DNA from: Dulcicalothrix desertica PCC 7102
GTDB lineage: Bacteria > Cyanobacteriota > Cyanobacteriia > Cyanobacteriales > Nostocaceae
NCBI RefSeq assembly: GCF_003991905.1
Contig: NZ_RSCL01000028.1
Location: 60,390-124,389, forward strand
Direction: 5' to 3'
DNA: 64,000 bases
Every line of letters begins with the position of its first letter. Within the stretch, counting starts at the first letter, position 1. Position numbers and translations under genes: made by a program. This document shows positions 9,554 to 18,305 of this stretch, piece by piece. The notes under the pieces are model-generated. The model was not told where the DNA came from and did not search any database. It saw only the letters and a list, made by a program, of their open reading frames with translations.

Positions 9554-9931
9554 TTACAATGCAGAATAACAAGAATGTTGCTTTTGTTCTACGGCAACTA
9601 AGTAAAACTCTGTTAAAGTATTAAGTGCAGTAACAAACACACCTTCTTCGCTGTCAACATTTGAGCTTAACCACACACCTTTAAGCGAAATCTCAACGAC
9701 ATCAACATCACAATAACAAATTTCAATTTTATTATCGTTTTTAACAGCTTTGCTCAACTCATCAAATTCAAACGAGTCTAGTTTGATTGTAAAAGAAGCT
9801 GTAATATTTTTTACGTGAATATTACAACCGCTTTGCAAAGCTAAAACTACTCTAGTATTTATCCAATTTTCCCAAAGTTGGTCAATATATTCAAGGTCAA
9901 AGCTGTTTTCTGCGTAGGTAAGTTTTAACAT
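9554..9931 (-). CDS. Small conserved cyanobacterial protein (alr0857-like)
   Basis: About 125 residues beginning MLKLTYAENSFDLEYIDQLW. There is no signal peptide or membrane segment; it has alternating beta strands and acidic loops (SSNVDSEEGVF). The N-terminal LKLTYxExxFxLE pattern fits what I recall of the alr0857 group, a cyanobacterial family of unknown function. The frame opens three codons earlier, but MLKLTY is the family-like start. It is convergent with the phytol-kinase-like gene, 8 bp between stops. Confidence 0.7.
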   Translation of the reverse strand: MLKLTYAENSFDLEYIDQLWENWINTRVVLALQSGCNIHVKNITASFTIKLDSFEFDELSKAVKNDNKIEICYCDVDVVEISLKGVWLSSNVDSEEGVFVTALNTLTEFYLVAVEQKQHSCYSAL

Positions 9932-10138
9932 AATTATCACTCTTTATATTGTTTTGAATATAAACTGAATATAAACGCACCCTCTTCCCCTTAGCTAAAA
10001 ATGAGGCGCCAGTATTAAAACCTCAGCTTTCCTCAAGACTTTAAACCTGGGGGAAGTCAACAACCCAAGGGAATCCCTTAACTATATTGTTCCCAAAAAA
10101 CTTGTTAAACTTGGTTAAATTCCTTAGAAAGCGCTGCG

Positions 10139-13102
10139 ATGGCAAGAGTTAGCTTAGGACCAGAAGCGAAAAAACGCACATGCCGTTTATTTGAAGCATT
10201 GTTGGCTTATGCGAACGATGCGTTGGACTGCGATGAGTTGGCACTTGATGCGCTGCAACCAAATATTCAAATTCGCTGGTTGTCTGAGACTCGTTTGGTT
10301 ATACGTACCAAAGTTAGGTTTTTACAAGCATTAACTGGACTGCAACAAGGTGAAAAACCCCTAAATTCTGAGCAAATCAAAGAAAGTCTCAGACGTTTGG
10401 CTGATTTTGTTGAAATATTAGAAGATAACCGCTCTACTCGTGGTGGTTCCGAAAATTGGCATTTTACTCTAAATCTATGGCACCATCGTCACGATACTGA
10501 AGCTAATTTACAACGCTTTGACCTTGAATGGGAACGGCGCCGTTCAGGGAAAGTATTAGAAGTTTCGAGTGCAGTAGAAGAAAAAAACCCTTGGAAAGAT
10601 ATATGTAAAGGAATGTTACATAATCAACTACGGTTAACGACTAACCCGTTGACTAGTGTAGATGGGATGAATTTTGAGTTAGATGCTGTATACGTACCGT
10701 TGGGTTTGGTTGAACGTAAACAACGAGATAGGCGCCGGGAAGATATACTACCTACACAAGGTTCGCGTTTGTATGAGTCTGAAGAAACGGAAATCATGCA
10801 TTTTACGCTTGATTCGTTTTTGAAACAACTAGCTTCAAACAATAGTCAAGAGTTACATCGAATAGCGGTAGTTGGAGAACCAGGTGCGGGTAAAACAACG
10901 CTGTTACAGAAAGTTGCTTGTTGGATACTTGAAAACAGCGAAGATTTACCTATTTGGGTAACGTTAGCAGATTTACAAGCGAAATGCTTAGAAGATTATT
11001 TGATACAAGATTGGTTACGTGCAGCTATTCGTAAGCGTCATGTTCCTGTAGAAATTGAAGAAGAGTTTTGTGAACAGTTTTATCAAGGACGTGTATGGTT
11101 ATTGCTTGATGCTGTTGATGAAATGGCAATGGAATCAAGCTATGCTTTGAGTAAAATTGCTAGTTTTTTAACTGGTTGGGTGGGTACTGCCAACGTTATA
11201 TTAACTTGCCGTTTGAATGTTTGGGATGCAGGTAAAAATGCACTCTCAACTTTTCAAACATATAGAAACCTGAATTTTACTTATAAATCTAATCAATCTC
11301 CCAATTTAGTAGGGCAATTTATTCAGCGTTGGTTTCAAGATAATCCTATATTAGCAGAAAGACTACAAACCGAATTAGAGCAACCTGGGCGCCAGCGCAT
11401 TAAAGATGCAGTAAAAAATCCTTTGCGTTTAGCGTTAATGTGTCGAACTTGGGCACTTAATCAAGGTGAGTTTCCTTCCACAAAGGCTACGTTATATAAA
11501 CAGTTCGTAGAAGCAATTTACGAATGGAAGCAAGACAGATTTTTCACAACATCCACACAGCGACAGCAGTTAAACCAAGCTTTGGGAGAGTTGGCACTAC
11601 AAGCAATATCTACTGCTGATACAAAATTTCGTCTCAGTCATAGTTTTGTATGTAAACTATTAGGGGCGCCGGACGAAGGATTATTTCAACTAGCATTACT
11701 ATTAGGTTGGCTGAACCAAGTAGGTATTTCTGAAACTCAAGGAGAAAAAGTTTACGCCTTCTATCATCCAACATTCCAAGAGTATTTTGCTGCCCTAGCA
11801 ATTAACGACTGGCAATTTTTCTTTAATACTGTATCCCCAGTTTCATATCGAATATTTGAACCGCAATGGCGCGAGGTTATACTACTATGGTTAGGAAGGG
11901 AAGATATATCTGGGCAGAGCAAAGACGAATTTATTAAAGCTTTAATTAAATTTGACGATGGTGTTGGTAAATACTACAGCTATCAAGCATACTTCTTAGC
12001 TGCTGCGGGAGTCGCTGAGTTCCCTAGTACATTATCATCAGAGATAATAAATTCTTTAATTAAATGGCGGTTTGGTTATCCAGTAGCACAAAATAAATGG
12101 TGTCGTTTTCCGGCGCCAGTACAAGAAGGCGCAAGAGTCGCATTACTCAAAACCGACCGCAAATGTGCAATTACATTATTATCAGAATTTATTCAAAACT
12201 GTCCAAACGAGTTTGAAACTTGGAGCGCTGCATATAGTTTAGGTAGAACATTTGACCTAGGAAATACAATAGCAATTGCAGCCTTAGAAAAATTAGTAAG
12301 ATTAATTCGTCAAGAACCGTTACGCTTACAATCTGCCGATAGTTTAGGAAAAGTTGACCCAGGAAATAAGACAGCTATTAATGCACTAACTGAAATTATC
12401 GAGTCTAGCAAAAAAGACTCTGTGCGTCGTAAAGGCGCCTATTTACTTGCGAAAATAGACCCAGGAAATCAAACTGCGTTTTCCACATTTGAAGCATTTG
12501 CTACTAGTGAGAATTTAGAAATACGGCGCCATGTTGCCGAAAATATGCGCGCGCTGGTTGCCGAAAATTCAAGTATACTATTTCATATCAACTCTATTCC
12601 AGTTTTAGCTAATTTAGTAAATCTTGATTTAACTAAGAGCAAAAAACAGTTAGTAAAATCAAGCAAATCAAGAAAACCTCGCAAACCAGTTGATATAACT
12701 CGGTTGGTTGCTGCATTAGAGAATGGGATTAACCTTGGTAATGATGAAGATATCAAAATACATAAAGCGTCGAAACTAATACTTCTTGACCCCGATAATA
12801 AGATAGCTTTTGATACGCTAATTGAGTTGGTCAAACATGGGAAAAGCGATGATATTCGTAAACATGCAGTAGAAAGCTTTAAGAAAGTCTTGCGTGATGA
12901 GCAAATTCCCAAATTAATAGCGGCAATAAAAGATTGTTTTTGTAACCAAGACGTAAAGACGTTACATGTAACGTCTCTACATATGGAACAATATCGTCAC
13001 TGCTATAAATTAATTTGGTACTGTGCGGAAAAAATGAATTATATTGATTTTTATAAAATATGGTTAGCAACGGATACAACGGATGTAACGGATGATTTGT
13101 AA
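10139..13102 (+). CDS. NACHT-domain STAND NTPase with C-terminal HEAT repeats
   Basis: The 987-residue protein has an N-terminal region (1-190) that I cannot assign. The NACHT NTPase has Walker A VVGEPGAGKTTLLQ (about 244-257), Walker B VWLLLDAVDEM (about 320-330), and a sensor stretch NVILTCRLNVWDAG. A winged-helix-like region ends YHPTFQEYFAALA. Residues about 690-960 contain HEAT-like units (IAIAALEKLVRLIRQE; DSVRRKGAYLLAKIDPGN; DIRKHAVESFKKVL). NACHT NLR-like proteins act in bacterial anti-phage defence and signalling, but a role here is inference. The last 50 codons run through two dispersed repeats (28-bp palindrome at 12953, ACGGAT repeat at 13067), giving VKTLHVTSLH and TDTTDVTDDL. 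The original C-terminus may have been replaced. Confidence 0.88.
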   Translation: MARVSLGPEAKKRTCRLFEALLAYANDALDCDELALDALQPNIQIRWLSETRLVIRTKVRFLQALTGLQQGEKPLNSEQIKESLRRLADFVEILEDNRSTRGGSENWHFTLNLWHHRHDTEANLQRFDLEWERRRSGKVLEVSSAVEEKNPWKDICKGMLHNQLRLTTNPLTSVDGMNFELDAVYVPLGLVERKQRDRRREDILPTQGSRLYESEETEIMHFTLDSFLKQLASNNSQELHRIAVVGEPGAGKTTLLQKVACWILENSEDLPIWVTLADLQAKCLEDYLIQDWLRAAIRKRHVPVEIEEEFCEQFYQGRVWLLLDAVDEMAMESSYALSKIASFLTGWVGTANVILTCRLNVWDAGKNALSTFQTYRNLNFTYKSNQSPNLVGQFIQRWFQDNPILAERLQTELEQPGRQRIKDAVKNPLRLALMCRTWALNQGEFPSTKATLYKQFVEAIYEWKQDRFFTTSTQRQQLNQALGELALQAISTADTKFRLSHSFVCKLLGAPDEGLFQLALLLGWLNQVGISETQGEKVYAFYHPTFQEYFAALAINDWQFFFNTVSPVSYRIFEPQWREVILLWLGREDISGQSKDEFIKALIKFDDGVGKYYSYQAYFLAAAGVAEFPSTLSSEIINSLIKWRFGYPVAQNKWCRFPAPVQEGARVALLKTDRKCAITLLSEFIQNCPNEFETWSAAYSLGRTFDLGNTIAIAALEKLVRLIRQEPLRLQSADSLGKVDPGNKTAINALTEIIESSKKDSVRRKGAYLLAKIDPGNQTAFSTFEAFATSENLEIRRHVAENMRALVAENSSILFHINSIPVLANLVNLDLTKSKKQLVKSSKSRKPRKPVDITRLVAALENGINLGNDEDIKIHKASKLILLDPDNKIAFDTLIELVKHGKSDDIRKHAVESFKKVLRDEQIPKLIAAIKDCFCNQDVKTLHVTSLHMEQYRHCYKLIWYCAEKMNYIDFYKIWLATDTTDVTDDL
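12953..12980. repeat. 28-bp palindrome (copy 2) inside the NACHT gene
   Basis: GTAAAGACGTTACA plus its near-perfect complement, one mismatch from copy 1. It is translated in frame as part of the NACHT protein tail. Confidence 0.88.
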
Positions 13103-13133
13103 TAATATAATCGTATGGTGGGCAATGCCCACC
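13067..13133. repeat. ACGGAT repeat and GC-rich hairpin at the NACHT gene end
   Basis: CAACGGATACAACGGATGTA and the following ACGGATG encode the last residues of the NACHT protein. After the stop comes GGTGGGC-AAT-GCCCACC (13117-13133), a perfect 7-bp hairpin that probably terminates transcription between this gene and the convergent gene at 13201. Confidence 0.7.
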
Positions 13134-13200
13134 CTACTATTACTATTCGTTATTAATTATTATTATCGCAACCGGATGTTGAAAGTCGCTGGGGTAATGT

Positions 13201-14064
13201 TTATTTATTACTTGCTACCCGCAATTTTTCCCACTCGGAAATAATTCGTCTGAGATTAGCAGGATATTTCTGTAAATCGTCTTGGGTATATTCAACAACG
13301 GCGCCGTAGTAATTAAATTGATAACTGCCCGCATCAGCAGCTATGGCACTCATGTTTAAATAACTTAAGCGATGAAAGTGGTTAAATGAGTTTTTAGTTA
13401 AAACATCAGTAAATTTATCTAGTTCCTGTTTACTGAGTTGGCGAATGGTTTCTGGTTTACCTGGTTTTCTAGCAATTGCGCGTCGGGTTAATAAACCATC
13501 CCTCGTTAATTCCCAGGCATAATATTCACTTGAAAATCCTGTAGTTTGGGCAGCTTGAAAAATAACCGAATCGCCAGATGTAGGAATAATTTTATTTCTG
13601 TTGATAATTTTAGGAGCGCTAATTTTAGCATTGCGAGGTAAACTTGCCGTTGAATTGTATGCCAGCCTTTCACCATCGTTACTCGTATGATAAACCCAGA
13701 AGCGGTTTTGAGCTTGGTTAGAAACTACTACTCTGAAACCTGAAATAGCAATTGCGGTACAGGGTCCATTAGGTTTTGGTATACCCATACATCCATCCCA
13801 AGTTTCAGAAGTTGATGCATGGAGCTTTAAAGTATTTGGTGAAACACCAAAACGCTTTTGAATATCATTTTGAATTAAACGGAAAGTACTTTGCGGTAGT
13901 TTTTGCCCGTTAGATTTATTAGATTTATTAGTATTTATTACAAAATTTTCATTAGTTATACTAGCTTCTGAAGCTTGGCTTTTAGCGCTAGTATTCATAA
14001 ATATTTGACTACCAATAATTGCTGTTAATAGCGTAGCAAAAAGAGCAGATTTAGGTAATAGCAT
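13201..14064 (-). CDS. Secreted protein of unknown function
   Basis: About 287 residues from ATG 14064. The signal peptide is ALFATLLTAIIGSQIF with likely cleavage near TSAKSQA. The mature part has a helical stretch (QSTFRLIQNDIQKRFGVSP), a CMGIPKPNGPCTAI loop whose two Cys may pair, and a WVYHTSNDGERLAYN strand. I recognise no enzyme motif. Related proteins seem to be scattered in cyanobacteria (from memory, low certainty). Convergent with the NACHT gene. Confidence 0.65.
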   Translation of the reverse strand: MLLPKSALFATLLTAIIGSQIFMNTSAKSQASEASITNENFVINTNKSNKSNGQKLPQSTFRLIQNDIQKRFGVSPNTLKLHASTSETWDGCMGIPKPNGPCTAIAISGFRVVVSNQAQNRFWVYHTSNDGERLAYNSTASLPRNAKISAPKIINRNKIIPTSGDSVIFQAAQTTGFSSEYYAWELTRDGLLTRRAIARKPGKPETIRQLSKQELDKFTDVLTKNSFNHFHRLSYLNMSAIAADAGSYQFNYYGAVVEYTQDDLQKYPANLRRIISEWEKLRVASNK

Positions 14065-14301
14065 AATATATTTAATTTCCAAATTTTCTACATCTTGAAT
14101 ATAAACGATGAATTTTACACAGATAGCAATGGTTACAAAATTTGATACACAGCTAATATTCTATCTAGTGAATTACTCACAAATGGGAACATTGACATTA
14201 AAACATACGTCCAACAACTGCTTATTACGAAGGCAAAGTTTTAGTAGTTGATGCGACCTTACCCTATAAAGATGAAGGATATAACAGATAAATAAATCAA
14301 T

Positions 14302-14320
14302 TATCCGTTACATCCGTTGC
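14302..14320. repeat. ACGGAT repeat directly after the peroxiredoxin stop
   Basis: On the minus strand GCAACGGATGTAACGGATA begins one base past the TAG of the peroxiredoxin gene. It is the same element as at 4937-4999 and 13067-13098. Confidence 0.7.
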
Positions 14321-14779
14321 CTAGGCTGTTTGAAGTGTTTGAATTGTTTTCAAAGCTTCTTGTACGTGTCCTTCAAAGTTAAGCATTGAGTCAAATACAA
14401 GTTGAACCTTACCCGAAGCATCAATTATATAAGTAATACGACCAGGAAATAGTCCAAACAAAGCTTTGGCGCCATACAAACTACGTACTTTGTCACCCTT
14501 ATCACTCAGTAACAAAAAAGGTAACTGGTATTTAGCGGCAAACTTATGGTGTGACTCATTAGAGTCTGCGCTAACACCGATAACTTCGGCGCCTGCTGAT
14601 TTAAAGACTTCGTATTGGTCACGGAAAGCACATGATTCTTTTGTACATCCGGGTGTGTCATCTTTGGGGTAGAAGTATAAGACGACGGGTTTACCGCGAT
14701 AGCTGCTAAGGCTTACAGAGGTGCCGTTTTGGTCGGTCAGGGTAAAATCGGGAGCTGTATCTCCAACTTTGATAGCCAT
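14321..14779 (-). CDS. bcp: Thioredoxin-dependent peroxiredoxin, BCP/PrxQ type
   Basis: The 152-residue protein shows the PrxQ signature DDTPGCTKESCAFRD, with the peroxidatic Cys in TPGCT and the resolving Cys five residues on, the typical atypical-2-Cys spacing. N-terminal KVGDTAPDFTLTDQNGTSVS and YFYPKD are canonical. The enzyme reduces H2O2 and lipid hydroperoxides using thioredoxin; a thioredoxin gene lies at 22528. No signal peptide, so cytoplasmic. Start and length fit the family. Confidence 0.95.
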   Translation of the reverse strand: MAIKVGDTAPDFTLTDQNGTSVSLSSYRGKPVVLYFYPKDDTPGCTKESCAFRDQYEVFKSAGAEVIGVSADSNESHHKFAAKYQLPFLLLSDKGDKVRSLYGAKALFGLFPGRITYIIDASGKVQLVFDSMLNFEGHVQEALKTIQTLQTA

Positions 14780-14963
14780 AGGTTATTTAAAGTTCGTTAA
14801 CGATTGGATATATTTCTTTACAAAATTTTAACTTAGTTTGGGCTGCTGTAAGTAATATGGGCGAGTCTAGGTGAATGGTTGTAGTATTTTACAGTTGAGT
14901 AATAAATTACCTCCCCATAAAATAACCTACCTAATAACGTACTTAATTTGAAATTTGATTATT

Positions 14964-16187
14964 ATGCGACTTACTTCACTTGATGTCTTTCGTGGCATTA
15001 CGATAGCTGGGATGATTCTTGTTAATATGGCTAGTATTGCTGAACCGGATGTATATGCTCCCTTGGTTCATGCTAGTTGGAATGGGTGTACACTTGCTGA
15101 CTTGGTGTTTCCCTTCTTTTTATTCATAGTTGGTGTAGCAATGGCTTTTTCGTTCGCTAAGTATACTGATACGAAAATCCAAGTGGCAAGAGAACGTGAA
15201 GCGAATGTAGCATATCAAGGTTCCGGCGCCAGTGTATCAGTGTCATCTAAAGCACCAGCACAACAAAAGTCTTTAACTCCGCCTTATGGAAAAATATTTC
15301 GTCGTGCGTTAATATTATTTGCCTTGGGATTATTTTTGAACGGGTTTTGGAACAAAGGCCCGTGGACTTTCAATTTTGATAGTCTTCGCTATATGGGAGT
15401 GTTGCAACGCATTAGTTTATCGTATCTGTTTGCGTCACTCATTGTTTTGACATTACCTAAAAAAGCAACATGGGTAGTTGCTGGTTTACTACTTGTTGGT
15501 TATTGGTTAGCAATGATGTATGTACCTGTTCCAGGTTTTGGAGCGGGTATTTTAGATGAAACTAACCCAGGTGCAAATTTTGCAGCATTTATTGACCGCT
15601 CTATTATACCTGCAGCGCATTTACATGCGAGCTTTAAAAATTTAGGCGACCCCGAAGGGTTATTTAGTACCATTCCTGCTATTGTTAGTGTTTTACTTGG
15701 TTTCTTTACAGGTCAATGGATACGTACACAGCCTGTTAAAACACGTACAAGTATAGGATTAGCATTATTTGGAATAGCTTGTTTAATAGTTGGTTTAGCT
15801 TGGAGCTTTGTATTCCCGATAAACAAAAAACTTTGGACAAGTTCATACGTAGTATATACAACAGGAACCGCTTTACTATTACTTTCAGCTTGCTATGAAC
15901 TAATTGAAGTACAGGGTATAAAAAAATGGGGAGAGAGTTTTAAAATATTAGGTATGAACGCTATCGCTATTTTTGTCGCCTCAGTATTATTAATTAAAGT
16001 GTTAGTCAGAACTATTATAGGCACAGGTTCAGAGGCGCCTAGCGCATATAATTTTATCTATAAAAACTACTTTGCATCTTGGGCAGGAGCAGTAAACGGT
16101 TCATTTCTATTTGCCTTCGCTACTTTATTATTATGGTTCGGTGCCGCTTGGATAATGTATCGTCAACGCTGGTTCATTAAAATATAA
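14964..16187 (+). CDS. DUF5009 / NagX-like membrane acyltransferase
   Basis: About 407 residues starting MRLTSLDVFRGITIAGMILV, the hallmark of the heparan-alpha-glucosaminide N-acetyltransferase (HGSNAT)/NagX/DUF5009 family. Around ten membrane segments follow, with ADLVFPFFLFIVGVAM, FRRALILFALGLFLNGF and MNAIAIFVASVLL. A variable loop of about 30 residues (residues 63-95) rich in Ser/Ala/Gln sits between segments 2 and 3 and contains a GGCGCC site. Members transfer acetyl or acyl groups across membranes to sugars. Substrate unknown. An upstream TTG at 14955 is less likely than the ATG at 14964. Confidence 0.85.
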   Translation: MRLTSLDVFRGITIAGMILVNMASIAEPDVYAPLVHASWNGCTLADLVFPFFLFIVGVAMAFSFAKYTDTKIQVAREREANVAYQGSGASVSVSSKAPAQQKSLTPPYGKIFRRALILFALGLFLNGFWNKGPWTFNFDSLRYMGVLQRISLSYLFASLIVLTLPKKATWVVAGLLLVGYWLAMMYVPVPGFGAGILDETNPGANFAAFIDRSIIPAAHLHASFKNLGDPEGLFSTIPAIVSVLLGFFTGQWIRTQPVKTRTSIGLALFGIACLIVGLAWSFVFPINKKLWTSSYVVYTTGTALLLLSACYELIEVQGIKKWGESFKILGMNAIAIFVASVLLIKVLVRTIIGTGSEAPSAYNFIYKNYFASWAGAVNGSFLFAFATLLLWFGAAWIMYRQRWFIKI

Positions 16188-16193
16188 TTATAT

Positions 16194-16221
16194 GTAAAGA
16201 CGTTACATGTAACGTCTCTAC
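16194..16221. repeat. 28-bp palindrome (copy 3), supplies a stop codon
   Basis: GTAAAGACGTTACA plus complement, between convergent genes. The TAG stop of the ABC gene (16220-16218, minus strand) is the first TAG of the palindrome arm. It probably also acts as a two-way terminator (inference). Confidence 0.9.
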
Positions 16222-16967
16222 GATGAATATTCCAGGCATTGTAAAAACGCTTTGGCTTCAGGATGTTGAGAATTGCGGAACTGTTGCGGCGCCTCTAGTA
16301 CAATTAATTCACCTTGGTGCATCAACCCAATACGCGAAGATAAAACAAATGCTTCTTGGATATCGTGAGTTACAAAAACAACCGTTTTTCCCAAATTTTG
16401 CTGTAAACGCTTAAATTCTCGTTGAATTTCTAACCTCGTTATTGGATCTAATGCTCCAAACGGTTCATCCATTAACAGCATAGGAGGGTCAGCAGCAAGC
16501 GCTCTGGCAACACCAACTCGTTGTCTTTGTCCTCCCGAAAGTTCATGTGGATAACGTTGGGCAAAAGTCGAAGGTTCCAAACCTACCAAATTTAATAACT
16601 CATGTGCGCGTGTTTTTATTTGCTTTGGTTTCCATTTTTCTAATGACGGTACTAAACCAATATTACGTTCAACTGTAAAGTGCGGAAATAAGCCTGTTTC
16701 TTGAATAACATATCCTATTCGGCGCCGAAGTTTAATTTCATCCCATTGCGTTGTTGGTATATCATCGAATAATACCTCACCCTCAGTAGGCGCCAAAAGT
16801 CGATTAATCAATTTCATCGTCGTAGTCTTACCGCTACCACTACGCCCAAGTAACACCAATGCCTCACCTTTATATATACTAAAGTTTAAATTAGATACTA
16901 AAGCACGATTATTACGACGCAGTGTAACATTACGGAACTCAACGGCTACTTGCTTTTCTTGGGTCAT
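16218..16967 (-). CDS. ABC ATPase of the glycine betaine/osmoprotectant (OpuCA) type
   Basis: The 249-residue protein has Walker A GRSGSGKTTT, Q-loop GYVIQETGLFPHFTV, signature LSGGQRQRVGVARAL, Walker B MLLMDEPFGALDP and H-loop VTHDIQEA. IQETGLFPHFTVERNIGLVP and WDEIKLRRRIGY are characteristic of the OpuBA/OsmV/ProV-like group that drives uptake of betaine, choline or related osmoprotectants. It lacks the C-terminal CBS domains of full OpuCA. No permease is adjacent. The stop codon lies inside a dispersed palindrome, so the C-terminus (CLEYSS) may have been altered by insertion. Confidence 0.85.
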   Translation of the reverse strand: MTQEKQVAVEFRNVTLRRNNRALVSNLNFSIYKGEALVLLGRSGSGKTTTMKLINRLLAPTEGEVLFDDIPTTQWDEIKLRRRIGYVIQETGLFPHFTVERNIGLVPSLEKWKPKQIKTRAHELLNLVGLEPSTFAQRYPHELSGGQRQRVGVARALAADPPMLLMDEPFGALDPITRLEIQREFKRLQQNLGKTVVFVTHDIQEAFVLSSRIGLMHQGELIVLEAPQQFRNSQHPEAKAFLQCLEYSS

Positions 16968-16998
16968 ACAATACTATATATCATAATTGAATACGATT

Positions 16999-17034
16999 AT
17001 GTTGGGTTACGCAAAGCCTCCACCCAACCTACAT
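16999..17034. repeat. Imperfect hairpin repeat GTTGGGT...ACCCAAC
   Basis: ATGTTGGGTTACGC is followed by CACCCAACCTACAT. The same element occurs at 22490-22525 after trxA. This TTGGGT/ACCCAA hairpin is common in cyanobacterial spacers. Confidence 0.6.
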
Positions 17035-17126
17035 GCTATCAGGACGGAATGTATAATTGAATTCTTGTAGTAAACTAACGGGCAGGCGCCTGCCTAAATA
17101 AATAATTTAATATTAAATGTGAGTGT

Positions 17127-18305
17127 ATGTATTCCCGGCAAAGCATTATTGACAAATTTTCAACTTTTATTCAATTCGATGCGGAACGTTTCCAAACTTG
17201 GATAAAAGATGGTAGGTTGCGTCGGAGTATTCAAAGCTGTATAAATAAAAATCCAGAAGAGACTTCAGATAATGTTTGGGCTATATATTGGTATAAACGT
17301 TGGCAGAAAGAACAGTTAAGTATTGCCCAGCAACATTTGAATGCGTATCTCCAAGAACCTTGTTATTGGAGTTCGCAGAAGCTAGCACAAAGTTTTAGTG
17401 CTACTCAATATTCTTTAGCTGACTTTTTCCAAATTGGTATTATACAAGTTGAGCGTATACTCAAAGGGTTTAATCCTAGTCAGGGTTTTGTCCTTAAAAA
17501 TTATGCTAGTACTATTTTTAGTTCGATTATTCGCGAAACACTACGTCAACGTCACGAAGTTGATATTTGTTCGACTTGGGGAATGTTGCGGAAAACCAGC
17601 CAAAAACGTTTGATAGAGTCTTTAGAAGGAGCAGGGTTATCTAAAGAAACGATAACTAACTATACTAATGCTTTTAACTGTTATCAATTGATATACGTTC
17701 CATCTCAAACCAACACCAGCCGTAAGCTTGCACGTCCCGATGATAAAACGTGGGATGCTATAACAAAAGCATACAATATGCAGGCGCCTTCTAATGTCAG
17801 CGCCCAAACGTTAGAAAGCTGGATGCAAACCTGTGCTTCATCGATACGTAATTTTTTGTATCCACCAGTAACTTCTATAAATACATCTACAGGAAGTGAA
17901 GATACTTATGAAATTATCGATAATATACCTAGTAATGAAAATTCTCCATTAGTAGAGATAATAGCCGAAGAAGAACAGCAAGCTCGTAATTCTCAACTTT
18001 CTGAGATTGGTCAAGTATTAGTTGAGGCAGTTAATAAGCTTGAACTAGAAGCGCAACAAATTTTAAAGCTTTATTATATTCAAGGACTGACGCAGCAGCA
18101 AATTGCTAAGAAGCTCGATATTCCACAGTATACGGTATCGCGGCGCCTGAATAAAATACGCGAAGGTTTACTCAAAGCAGTTTTTACTTGGAGTAAAGAA
18201 AAACTGCATATAACTATTACGTCGGACATACTTAAGAGTATGAACTCGGTTATTGAACAATGGTTACAGGTTTATTATAGTAGTGGCGCCTATGTTAGTA
18301 ATTAA
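17127..18305 (+). CDS. Divergent sigma-70 family factor (copy 1), paired with DUF1822
   Basis: The 392-residue protein has a region-2-like segment around residues 95-150 (DFFQIGIIQVERILKGFNPS, NYASTIFSSIIRETLRQRHE) and a clear sigma region 4 near residues 305-350 (LEAQQILKLYYIQGLTQQQI, then AKKLDIPQYTVSRRL), the helix-turn-helix that reads the -35 element. The middle is long and unlike group 1-3 sigmas. It is strongly similar in layout to the factor at 44309 (shared FSTF, LHITITSD/LHITVTSD, and the C-terminal EQWLQVYY/EEWLQTYY). Its 3' end overlaps the DUF1822 start by 14 bp. Target promoters are unknown. Confidence 0.8.
   Translation: MYSRQSIIDKFSTFIQFDAERFQTWIKDGRLRRSIQSCINKNPEETSDNVWAIYWYKRWQKEQLSIAQQHLNAYLQEPCYWSSQKLAQSFSATQYSLADFFQIGIIQVERILKGFNPSQGFVLKNYASTIFSSIIRETLRQRHEVDICSTWGMLRKTSQKRLIESLEGAGLSKETITNYTNAFNCYQLIYVPSQTNTSRKLARPDDKTWDAITKAYNMQAPSNVSAQTLESWMQTCASSIRNFLYPPVTSINTSTGSEDTYEIIDNIPSNENSPLVEIIAEEEQQARNSQLSEIGQVLVEAVNKLELEAQQILKLYYIQGLTQQQIAKKLDIPQYTVSRRLNKIREGLLKAVFTWSKEKLHITITSDILKSMNSVIEQWLQVYYSSGAYVSN

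Noticed and set aside
14218..14292. Short coding-like fragment reading RPTTAYYEGKVLVVDATLPY then KDEGYNR
   Set aside because: It looks protein-like but has a stop just upstream and only about 28 codons; no family could be named, so not listed as a gene.
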